Of a stretch of 64,000 nucleotides of DNA, positions 51,158-58,092 are shown in pieces. The stretch comes from Paenibacillus sp. FSL H3-0469 (GTDB taxonomy: Bacteria > Bacillota > Bacilli > Paenibacillales > Paenibacillaceae). The position numbers and the translations under genes are program-made. The DNA lies in NCBI RefSeq assembly GCF_038051945.1, contig NZ_CP150302.1:4898001-4962000 (forward strand). Direction: 5' to 3'. The notes beneath the pieces are model-generated. The model did no database searches and was not told the DNA's origin. It saw nothing but the letters and a program-made list of their open reading frames with translations. How positions within the stretch are numbered: the first letter of the stretch is position 1; each line of letters starts with the position of its first letter.

Positions 51158-52474
51158 TTATTCGCCGCCTTTGCTGGTGTCGGATTGTGGAGACGGTGTA
51201 GCTGTAGGAGAAGGCTGCCCGCCGTCCACGACAGTACCTGGAATTACGCTGCCTGGTTCATGATCTGGAGTTGCCACCGGTAAAAGAATCTCAGGCGCAG
51301 GCGTGGCCACTGGAGCAATAACCTCTGCTGCTGCTGAAGCTGTGGGGACTGGATTGTCCTGTACAGGAGCTGTTGGAGCGGGCTCCTCTGCCGGCTGGCT
51401 TTTGTCGGGAGGACTGGTTGCGGGCGGCTGGTTCTGGGCTTGTTCATGCTCCAGCTTCAGCGCTTCGTCAGCAGCCTTCTGCTTCTCTAGGGCGAGCCGT
51501 TCGGCTTCCTCCGCTCTGGCTTTCTCGGTCTTTTCAAGTGCCAGGCGTTCCTCTTCCTCTTGCTGTGCCTTCGCCTTGTCCTCAAGGGCCGTCTTGGCGT
51601 CAGCGATTTCTGCCAGCCGTTCCTGCAAGGTGTGGATTGTGGAGGACAGGGTATCCTTGGACGCCGTTAATTCGGTGTTCAACTGCTCGTACGCGGCCAG
51701 CAGCGTGGGGGAGACCTGCGAATCTGCCTGATAGGCGCTGGTTACGAACGAGAGGATAGGCTCCTCGGCTGGGAAGCTGTAGTCATCCTGCCGGAGTAAG
51801 ATGCGGTCGGGATTGCCGGTAGGCAAGGATCCGCCGATATCATGAATCGAGCCGAGGTATTGCACAATTCCGCTTAACGTCTCCGCCAGCGTCTCCGACA
51901 GAATCCCGCTTTGATGAAGACTCTCTTGAATCTGGTCGAAGAACTGTGCATCACGGATTTCCAGACAGTTAGGATCGAGATTCACCATATAACCTCCGAG
52001 CTTGTGCAGGATGGCCGCTGCGTAGCCAATTTCCTGCAGGATTTGTTGCCAGACCGTCCCGTTGAAGCTTAGTTGCTTATCCAGCAGATCGATCTCGCTG
52101 CCAGCTTGAGTGAGCTCAGACGAGAGTTCGTCCGCAGCCTGACCCAGCTCTGCAAGCGATAGCTCTCCGGTAGCGGCTGAGGAGGTGTTATACACTCCAC
52201 TGATGCTATGGCTGCCAAGGGAAGATTTCAGCTCTATGAGGGTGCTTAGGTGCCCGCTGAATTCGGACAACAGCTGTTCAATCTGACCCGGGAATACCGA
52301 GCACAGCCCGATGGAGCTGATCTGCTCCTGTGAGGTGTTGAACTCTCCATAGGTGCTGCCGATCTGGCCCGAGGTGTAGATCAGAAGCACAGAGACAGCC
52401 ATACCCGATTGCAGAATCCGCAGGCCGAGCCTCCTGGTTTTTCGTTTGCGCCGCTTGGCAGATCTGGGGTACAT
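51158..52474 (-). CDS. Protein in TapA position, coiled-coil and Pro-rich
   Basis: This is the first gene of the matrix operon, where B. subtilis has tapA, but the 438-residue product is much larger and not clearly homologous. It has a basic N-terminus (SAKRRKRKTRR), a signal-like hydrophobic helix (about 18-38) ending in STYGEFNTS, which resembles a SipW-type cleavage region, a helical middle, an AEEAERLALEKQKAADEAL-type coiled coil (about 290-345), and a Pro/Ala/Val-rich tail. ATG 52474 follows AGAGGGGGC; TTG 52492 is in frame but overlaps that site. It may anchor TasA fibres to the wall, which is inferred from position only. Confidence 0.75.
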   Translation of the reverse strand: MYPRSAKRRKRKTRRLGLRILQSGMAVSVLLIYTSGQIGSTYGEFNTSQEQISSIGLCSVFPGQIEQLLSEFSGHLSTLIELKSSLGSHSISGVYNTSSAATGELSLAELGQAADELSSELTQAGSEIDLLDKQLSFNGTVWQQILQEIGYAAAILHKLGGYMVNLDPNCLEIRDAQFFDQIQESLHQSGILSETLAETLSGIVQYLGSIHDIGGSLPTGNPDRILLRQDDYSFPAEEPILSFVTSAYQADSQVSPTLLAAYEQLNTELTASKDTLSSTIHTLQERLAEIADAKTALEDKAKAQQEEEERLALEKTEKARAEEAERLALEKQKAADEALKLEHEQAQNQPPATSPPDKSQPAEEPAPTAPVQDNPVPTASAAAEVIAPVATPAPEILLPVATPDHEPGSVIPGTVVDGGQPSPTATPSPQSDTSKGGE

Positions 52475-52519
52475 AGCTAAGCCCCCTCTCAACTTGCTAA
52501 TGAGTTATTCGTTATATTC

Positions 52520-52535
52520 GTTCTTAATAAAGAAC
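52520..52535. promoter_or_regulatory. SinR-type operator 1
   Basis: GTTCTTAATAAAGAAC is an inverted repeat of the SinR half-site GTTCTT. It lies 46 bp upstream of the operon's first ATG, next to a TATAAC -10 candidate on the minus strand, where bound repressor would cover the promoter. Confidence 0.8.
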
Positions 52536-52598
52536 GATATCGTAAACAAATCATACACTGCGCCGCTTGAAAAAGAAAAATCTTAATTTCAGCGGAAT

Positions 52599-52614
52599 GT
52601 TCGCAATAAAGTAC
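52599..52614. promoter_or_regulatory. Degenerate SinR-type operator 2
   Basis: GTTCGCAATAAAGTAC has the same layout as operator 1 with two changed positions in its left half and one in the right, 79 bp further upstream. Confidence 0.4.
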
Positions 52615-52667
52615 GAATTGGGTGCGATATCTCGCTGTATCTGCGGTTATCGCTGTTTTTCACAAAT

Positions 52668-52683
52668 GTTCTTTATAAAGAAC
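52668..52683. promoter_or_regulatory. SinR-type operator 3
   Basis: GTTCTTTATAAAGAAC is a perfect 16-bp palindrome with two full GTTCTTT half-sites, 69 bp upstream of site 2. It is the best match to the SinR consensus in the window. Confidence 0.8.
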
Positions 52684-52908
52684 GAACGGGACGGGTGGGA
52701 GGAGCGGAGAAAGGTGAGAGAAAGATGAGGGGGAGATGAAGTGAATAGGCGTTGTTCGCAGATAGTGGGCGGTTAGCGGAAATGAGGGGCACAAGTGCAC
52801 CTTAATGGGGCGAAAGTGGGGGAGAGCGGAAATGAGGAAGGTAATCGGGCTCAATGTATGCGAAAAAGCGAATACAATCAGTCAGCTGCATCAGTTGGCT
52901 AAACGAAG

Positions 52909-53137
52909 GGGCTGTCCCAAAAGCAGCGATTCTTCCGTTAATGGAGAATCGCTGCTTTCTTTTTTGGGAAGAGAATTCAAATGATATTCTCTTATGATTT
53001 GGGTGTTTCGTATACCGCTTAAACAGCGATTGGAACAACGTTCTATTTGCGGAGCGTCCACCTAAGTGCTTACGTTGATCCTACTCCACAATAAAGAGCT
53101 GTCCCAAGCAACCAATTCATCGCTTTTGGGACAGCCC
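52909..53137. mobile_element. Small element with 16-bp terminal inverted repeats
   Basis: GGGCTGTCCCAAAAGC at 52909-52924 recurs in inverted orientation at 53122-53137, enclosing about 230 bp. The interior has a strong hairpin (52920-52958) and a short frame ending QRLEQRSICGAST, and no transposase. It could be a MITE-like remnant, or two terminators of one family that happen to face each other. The rest of the 52493-53217 gap is G-rich and gene-free. Confidence 0.35.
52920..52965 (+). terminator. Strong plus-strand terminator hairpin
   Basis: AAAGCAGCGATTC pairs perfectly with GAATCGCTGCTTT (52946-52958), followed by CTTTTTT. No plus-strand gene lies upstream within 4 kb. Its stem and loop share about 28 of 33 bases with 25079-25113. 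Confidence 0.7.
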
Positions 53138-53140
53138 TCT
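53095..53140 (-). terminator. Terminator of the aldo/keto reductase gene
   Basis: AGAGCTGTCCCAA (53095-53107) pairs with TTGGGACAGCCCTCT. On the minus strand the stem is followed by TTTATTGTGG. Confidence 0.7.
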
Positions 53141-53217
53141 CCGCTAGTTTTATGAAAATGTCCGGTTTCGCCGAATCTGAACCTGTTCAATCAGGTGATT
53201 TCTGGTGAAATCCAAGT

Positions 53218-54195
53218 TCAGGGTAGCTTCTCCCCGCGCGAGGTGACGTACAGCTCATACCATTCCTTGCGGGATAGCTCTAGCTGGTCCGCGCCTGCAC
53301 AGGCAGCGATCCGCTGCGGATTCACTGTGCCGATAACAGGCTGAATGGCTGCGGGATGCGTCATCAGCCAAGCCAGCACGATAGCCTCGGGTGTCGCGTC
53401 CTTCTCGTCAGCAAGTCTCCGTACCATGGCCGCTGTATTCACGACATTCTCCGGCTGGCCTTCAAGCGGCCGTCCGCTGAAGAGTCCCTGGGCCAGCGGG
53501 CCCCAGGCCTGTAGCTGGATATTCCCGGCACGGCAATACTCCATGGTGCCCTCCGGGAACGTAATGTCCTTCCACGGGTCGCGGTTCACGCTGAGTACGG
53601 CGTCGACCCAGCTGATCCGGGACAAGCTCATATGCAGCTGGTTGACAATGAACGGCTCGTCGCAATAGGTCTGTAACAGCTGGATCTGGGCGGCGCTCAT
53701 GTTGGAGACGCCGAAGTGGCGCACCTTGCCGGAGGCCTTGAGCTGATGCAACGCTTCCGCCACCTCTTCGGGGTCCATTAACGGATCGGGCCGGTGCAGC
53801 AGCAGAATATCAATATACTCTGTGCCCAGCCGTGCGAGAGTTCCATCAACGCTGGACAGAATGTGCTCCCTGGAGAGGTCGAAGCTATTGGAGAGGTCTC
53901 CCGGCTCCATCAGCTTGATGCCGCATTTAGACTGGAGGAGAATGTCCTCGCGCAGCCCCGGACGTTCCTTGAAGATTTGCCCGAACACCTTCTCCGCCTT
54001 GCCCCGGGTATAAATATCCGCATGATCAAAAAAATTAATACCTATAGACAGCGCCGCATCCAGTGCCTCATGTCCCTGCTTCATATTCGCAGCTGTGACC
54101 GGTTCGCGGTCCCAGCCTCCTCCCAGTCCCATGCAGCCCAGCGCGATACGGCTGGCAGGTATGCCGCGCCGGTTAAGGGGTAACGCCTTCAGCAA
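53218..54195 (-). CDS. Aldo/keto reductase (YdhF-like)
   Basis: This is an NADPH-dependent oxidoreductase of the aldo/keto reductase superfamily, 325 residues. The catalytic Asp and Tyr are in FFDHADIYTRGKAE, the Lys in LLQSKCGIK, and the His in DILLLHRPDPL. The cofactor-binding C-terminal segment is VIGTVNPQRIAACAGA. The start is TTG 54195 with GGAGGG eight bases ahead, and it gives MLKALPLNRRG. The gene is not tightly linked to its neighbours. The natural substrate is not apparent; the closest group appears to be the YdhF-type reductases. Confidence 0.9.
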   Translation of the reverse strand: MLKALPLNRRGIPASRIALGCMGLGGGWDREPVTAANMKQGHEALDAALSIGINFFDHADIYTRGKAEKVFGQIFKERPGLREDILLQSKCGIKLMEPGDLSNSFDLSREHILSSVDGTLARLGTEYIDILLLHRPDPLMDPEEVAEALHQLKASGKVRHFGVSNMSAAQIQLLQTYCDEPFIVNQLHMSLSRISWVDAVLSVNRDPWKDITFPEGTMEYCRAGNIQLQAWGPLAQGLFSGRPLEGQPENVVNTAAMVRRLADEKDATPEAIVLAWLMTHPAAIQPVIGTVNPQRIAACAGADQLELSRKEWYELYVTSRGEKLP

Positions 54196-54260
54196 AGTGA
54201 TCCCTCCATAGTATTCAGCTTGAGAATGCTCCGGTTATGCTACCGGACAAGCCTACACCT

Positions 54261-54473
54261 TTAGAACCCGGTGTGGTATCGCTTGTCGCTGGAGGAACGG
54301 TGCTTCGTGGTCTCTTTATCCTTCTCTTCCTCTTTCTCGAGTGTCAGGTCCTCTACGGGTATCGGGTCCACATGCTGCTGGCTCTCATCTACATCGAACA
54401 GGCTGGGCTTGTCTGTAGGGTATTGCTCCGGGTGGTCACGCTCGTCTCTGATCGGCTTTTTGTCATCGCTCAT
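54261..54473 (-). CDS. Small acidic hydrophilic protein, unknown
   Basis: This is a 70-residue, highly charged protein without hydrophobic segments. It begins MSDDKKPIRDERDHPEQ, contains the proline-bearing DPIPVEDLTLEKEEE, and ends in a His/Ser-rich tail. The composition suggests an intrinsically disordered protein. I recognise no family. AAGGGAAG lies somewhat far from the ATG, about 12 bases. The longer frame to 54734 reads through sequence without coding character. It sits between the aldo/keto reductase and PadR genes. Confidence 0.55.
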   Translation of the reverse strand: MSDDKKPIRDERDHPEQYPTDKPSLFDVDESQQHVDPIPVEDLTLEKEEEKDKETTKHRSSSDKRYHTGF

Positions 54474-54702
54474 AGCGGCTTCACTTCCCTTTCCAGAGTA
54501 TCCGTCAGGCGGGGGTTGGCATTCAGTCCAGTTGCCTAAGCCGCTCGCCGGCGGTTTGCTCCCTACATAAACACATATTGTCTTCGCTAAACAGTTACAG
54601 CGGCTGAAATCCGCGATACGAGGACGTACTCCAGACACCAAAGGGACTGCCTGCTGCCGGTAACGGCAGAATAGACAATCCCCCTGGTTCATAGGTGTTT
54701 TA

Positions 54703-55296
54703 TTAGTCTCCGATAATCGGTCTGCCGATATCATCCAGTCTGCGGACGGCTACATCCTCATACAGGCGCTTCAGCCATTTCAGCTCGGTCTGGCTATGTT
54801 CATATCTGCCGTACATCATATGCAGCACCGAGCGGGGCACGATGGAGATATGCTCCTCGTATACTTGATAGGCATAATTCACCTGATGCTCCGCCTCCCG
54901 GATGCGTTCCTCCAGCAGCTTCGCCACCTTGCCCTGGTCGATATGACGCGCGAGGGCAAGGGCCATGTACAGCGGATGATACGGCGGATCACTTTTCTTA
55001 ATCTGCTGGAGAATGAGCTGCTCCATCAATTCTTTGCCTTTATCCGTAATGCGGTAGATGGTCTTATCCGGCCGGTCCGGGCTGTGAATGATCTCCACCG
55101 CCTCGATGTGGCCGCCTGCGGCCAGTTTGTCCACGGCGTAATATAAGGAACCGGTCTGAAGCTTGATGACTTGATCCATAGAGCGTTCCTTCATGACCAG
55201 GGTAATCTCGTAGGGATGCATATTCCGCTCCAGCAAAAGTCCCAGAATCAGCAGCTTCATCGGCATGGGCTTACCGCTGACCTTGATTTGCACCAT
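54703..55296 (-). CDS. PadR-family transcriptional regulator
   Basis: This is a winged-helix PadR regulator of 197 residues. The DNA-binding domain (about 10-85) has LLILGLLLERNMHPYEITLVM, in two parts LLILGLLLERN and MHPYEITLVM, then TGSLYYAVDKLAAGGHIEAV and RITDKGKELM. The C-terminal helical dimerisation region is of the long PadR-s2 type. It overlaps the end of the upstream exporter gene by 26 bp. The start at 55296 is uncertain; ATGs 30 and 36 bases further in would fit the usual family start better. PadR regulators commonly repress the exporter gene they travel with. Confidence 0.87.
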   Translation of the reverse strand: MVQIKVSGKPMPMKLLILGLLLERNMHPYEITLVMKERSMDQVIKLQTGSLYYAVDKLAAGGHIEAVEIIHSPDRPDKTIYRITDKGKELMEQLILQQIKKSDPPYHPLYMALALARHIDQGKVAKLLEERIREAEHQVNYAYQVYEEHISIVPRSVLHMMYGRYEHSQTELKWLKRLYEDVAVRRLDDIGRPIIGD

Positions 55297-56791
55297 GCTG
55301 GCTGCCCTGCGGCAGCAGACGGTCCTTCGGCATCAGAAGGACGAACACCACCGTAAGCACCGCCGGAACGATGGCCCACAAGAAGGTATGTGAGATCGAC
55401 GAAGACAGTGAGTTCGTGATTTTCTCCAGTACAGGCGCCGGAATCTGTGCTCTGGCCTCGGGTGTTAACGCGGAACGCGGGTCGCCGAAGGAAGCGGCCT
55501 GCCCGCTGTCTCCGAAGGCTGTGCTCAGCTCGGAGGCGAAGTGGTTACGCTGGATAATGCCGAAGATTGTAATCCCCAGCGTCATCCCGAGCGAGCGCAT
55601 GAAGGTACTGGTGGACGTTGCCGAACCGCGCTGGCGCATGTCGAAATGCTGGATCGAAGACAGGCTGAGCACGGAGAAGGAGAAGCCCACACCGAAGCCG
55701 GTCAATGCCATGAAGGCATTAAGCGCCATCCGGGGGGTCTCCGGGGTCAAGGTGCTGAGGGAATAGATCCCGCCCACGAAGCAGACTGCTGACAGCAGCA
55801 TGATGTTGCGGAAGCTCGTTTTGGTGGTAAGCAGGCCGCCGGACTGGCTGCCGATTACGGTGCCAATCATCATCGGCATCAGAATCAGGCCTGAGTTGGT
55901 GGCGGAGCCGCCGTATACCCCCTGGACGTATATTGGGATATATACCGTGGCTACGATGAATGCTGAACCATAGAACAAGCCAAGTATACTGCTGGTTGCG
56001 AACAGGCGCCCCCGGAACATGGCGAAGGAGATGACCGGCTCTGCCGCGAATTTTTCAATGATAATGAAGGCGATCAGAAGCACGGCGAACGCAGCGAACA
56101 GTCCGAGAATGGCCGCAGAATCCCAGGCATACTGATTACCGCCAAGCTCCAGGGCGAACATCAGGCAGATAATCCCTGCCACCAGGGTGAACGCGCCGCC
56201 CCAGTCAATCCGTTGCTTGGAATGCGTGATGGATTCCTTGTAGGAGGTCATAATAAGGAAGAACGAGACAATCCCGATGGGCAGGTTAATATAGAAAATC
56301 CAGTTCCAGCTCACATACTCGGTGATATACGCACCAAGCAGAGGCCCGATCACACTGGAGATTCCGAAGACAGCACCGAAGAGTCCGGTGAGCTTACCTC
56401 TTTTCTCAGGCGGGAAGATGTCAAAGACAATCGTGAAGGCAATCGGCATGAGTGCTCCGCCGCCAATCCCTTGTATCGCACGGTAAATACTGAGCTGGGT
56501 AATGCTCGCCGACGTTCCGCACAGGGCGGAGCCGATCAGGAACACGATAAGCCCGAAGATGAAAAACCGTTTGCGTCCGTACATATCGGACAATTTGCCG
56601 AAGATTGGGGTTCCGGCCATAACCATGACCATGTAGGCGGAGGTGACCCAGACGATTTTATCCAGTCCCCCGAGGTCGGAGACAATCGTGCCCATAGCTG
56701 CGGCAACAATGGTGTTATCCATGGCTGACATCAGAATACCGAGCAGCAGTCCGACAATGACGAGCTTGAGATTACTTTCTTTGCTGTGCAT
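55271..56791 (-). CDS. DHA2-family multidrug MFS exporter
   Basis: This is a drug:H+ antiporter of the 14-helix DHA2 family, 506 residues. The motif in the first half GKLSDMYGRKRFFIFGL and the antiporter motif C region GALLGAYITEYVSWNWIFYINLP, here read as GPLLGAYITEYVSW and NWIFYINLPIG, are both present. The N-terminal LLLGILMSAMDNTIVAAAM is typical of EmrB/QacA-type transporters. AAGGAG precedes the ATG. It is transcribed with the overlapping padR gene from a promoter that contains a small palindrome. Substrates are not predictable. Confidence 0.92.
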   Translation of the reverse strand: MHSKESNLKLVIVGLLLGILMSAMDNTIVAAAMGTIVSDLGGLDKIVWVTSAYMVMVMAGTPIFGKLSDMYGRKRFFIFGLIVFLIGSALCGTSASITQLSIYRAIQGIGGGALMPIAFTIVFDIFPPEKRGKLTGLFGAVFGISSVIGPLLGAYITEYVSWNWIFYINLPIGIVSFFLIMTSYKESITHSKQRIDWGGAFTLVAGIICLMFALELGGNQYAWDSAAILGLFAAFAVLLIAFIIIEKFAAEPVISFAMFRGRLFATSSILGLFYGSAFIVATVYIPIYVQGVYGGSATNSGLILMPMMIGTVIGSQSGGLLTTKTSFRNIMLLSAVCFVGGIYSLSTLTPETPRMALNAFMALTGFGVGFSFSVLSLSSIQHFDMRQRGSATSTSTFMRSLGMTLGITIFGIIQRNHFASELSTAFGDSGQAASFGDPRSALTPEARAQIPAPVLEKITNSLSSSISHTFLWAIVPAVLTVVFVLLMPKDRLLPQGSQHGANQGQR

Positions 56792-56828
56792 GTTAAGCTC
56801 CTTTATGTTTAAAATTCAATGGAATTTC

Positions 56829-56857
56829 ATTATAGTCAAATTTGAATAGGGTGGCAA
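56829..56857 (-). promoter_or_regulatory. Promoter and putative operator of the exporter-padR operon
   Basis: On the minus strand TTGCCA (56857-56852) and TATAAT (56834-56829) are separated by 17 bp. The palindrome TCAAATTTGA (56836-56845) lies between them, a natural place for autorepression by PadR. Confidence 0.6.
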
Positions 56858-57007
56858 TTGTTTTTTTTCAAGAGGACCTACAGGTTGGGAGCTGCTGGGA
56901 ACTTGCATGCGTGTACTTGGTATTCCTTATCTGCCGGTCCTTTATTCCTGCTGAAATAGGGCAAAGTATCTGGAGGAGGGAAAAAAGGCTGCTTGTCACC
57001 TGAGGTC

Positions 57008-57037
57008 TTGACATACCCGTGGGGGGTATATTATATT
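57008..57037 (+). promoter_or_regulatory. csoR promoter with CsoR operator
   Basis: TTGACA (57008-57013) and TATATT (57032-57037) flank the G-rich pseudo-palindrome ATACCCGTGGGGGGTAT (57013-57029), a CsoR-type operator. Bound apo-CsoR would block RNA polymerase; copper would release it. Confidence 0.85.
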
Positions 57038-57060
57038 GGTACATAAGGAGGCTGATTCCT

Positions 57061-57408
57061 GTGTCTACAAATGAGAAGGACCCTGCCGGACAGGATTGTG
57101 CAGAAGCCTGCCATTCTACTGCTTCCGGTGTGCGTAAGAGTCATCATTCTCCGGAATTCAAGAATGGGCTGACGACCCGGCTGAACCGGATTGAAGGGCA
57201 GATCCGCGGAGTCAAAGGCATGATTGAACGGGATACCTATTGTGATGATGTGCTGAATCAGCTGGCGGCGGTGCAGGCGGCCCTGAACAGTGTGGGCAAG
57301 CTGCTGCTTGAAGGCCATATGAAGAGCTGCATTATCGAACGGATCGAAGCCGGTGAGCATGAGGTGATTGACGAACTGCTGGTTACGGTGAACAAGCTGA
57401 TGAAATAA
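57061..57408 (+). CDS. csoR: Copper-sensing repressor CsoR
   Basis: CsoR is a helical tetrameric repressor that leaves DNA when it binds Cu(I). The 115-residue protein begins at GTG 57061 after AAGGAGG. The copper ligands are present with the expected spacing: Cys61 in DTYCDDVL, then His86 and Cys90 in EGHMKSCI. The segment LNRIEGQIRGVKGMIE is the DNA-binding helix of the family. An N-terminal extension of about 30 residues rich in His and Cys (CAEACHS, KSHHS) is unusual and might add metal affinity. Operators of its type lie ahead of this gene and of copA. Confidence 0.92.
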   Translation: MSTNEKDPAGQDCAEACHSTASGVRKSHHSPEFKNGLTTRLNRIEGQIRGVKGMIERDTYCDDVLNQLAAVQAALNSVGKLLLEGHMKSCIIERIEAGEHEVIDELLVTVNKLMK

Positions 57409-57496
57409 AGGTTGTGCTTTGTATGGGATTTAATAGTTCGAATTCTCCAGGCTGTGGTGAGGAAGAAAAAAGAATAACGACCAAGGGTCTGATTGT

Positions 57497-57690
57497 ACTT
57501 TGTGCAATAGAATTCCTGCTTAACGATTAAAATATCCATTCTATTGTATTCCGTACAATTGAAGTCAGGGAAATAAGCTGAAAGAGCCTAAAAGCAGAAA
57601 ATCTACTGTACAAAATACAATAGATTCCATTCAAAGGCTGATTTATCCGGCATCTGTTGTACAAAGTACAATCAAGCAGAGCTATCCCTT
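57497..57690. repeat. Dispersed intergenic repeat, copy C
   Basis: On the minus strand cores TTGTACTTTGTACAACAG, TATTGTATTTTGTACAGTAG, TTGTACGGAATACAATAG and TTGCACAAAGTACAATCAG recur at roughly 50-65-bp intervals. They fill the csoR-copZ gap and match copies at about 3030-3215 and 43180-43310 in design. Confidence 0.6.
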
Positions 57691-57773
57691 CCTCACGTAA
57701 CAATCTATATTTCCGGCTGTAGAATATGAACACAAATTAAGCCTGTACCAACAATAATTAGGAGGTTATTCAA

Positions 57774-57974
57774 ATGTCGAACGTAACACTGAAGGTTGAA
57801 GGAATGTCCTGCGGTCATTGTGTAAGTGCTGTAGAGAAGGCTGTCGGCGGCTTGGGTGCAGCGGCGAAGGTAGATCTGCCGGCGAAGACGGTGGCTGTTG
57901 AATTCGATGAGAATAAGGTAAGCCTGGATAAGATCAAGGCCGCTATTGAAGATCAGGGCTACGACGTAGTGTGA
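57774..57974 (+). CDS. copZ: Copper chaperone CopZ
   Basis: This is a 66-residue heavy-metal-associated domain protein that carries Cu(I) to the export ATPase. The binding motif GMSCGHC has Cys13 and Cys16, and the beta-alpha-beta-beta-alpha-beta pattern is complete. TAGGAGG precedes the ATG. It lies between csoR and copA, as in other Bacilli, but 365 bp after csoR across a repeat, so it may rely partly on its own promoter. I see no CsoR operator directly upstream. Confidence 0.94.
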   Translation: MSNVTLKVEGMSCGHCVSAVEKAVGGLGAAAKVDLPAKTVAVEFDENKVSLDKIKAAIEDQGYDVV

Positions 57975-58059
57975 GCTAATTGTTGTAATATAAGGGCTTG
58001 GAGCAGGGAACCCTGGGGTACAGGGCCGGGCGCCAATGCCTTTTCTTTTCAAAATAAAT

Positions 58060-58076
58060 ATACCCCTTGGGGGTAT
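58060..58076. promoter_or_regulatory. CsoR operator at copA
   Basis: ATACCCCTTGGGGGTAT is a near-perfect inverted repeat of CsoR type, ending only two bases before the copA ribosome binding site. No good -10/-35 overlaps it, so repression here may be by roadblock, or the promoter is non-canonical. Confidence 0.85.
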
Positions 58077-58092
58077 GTGGAGGTGCGTGAGA

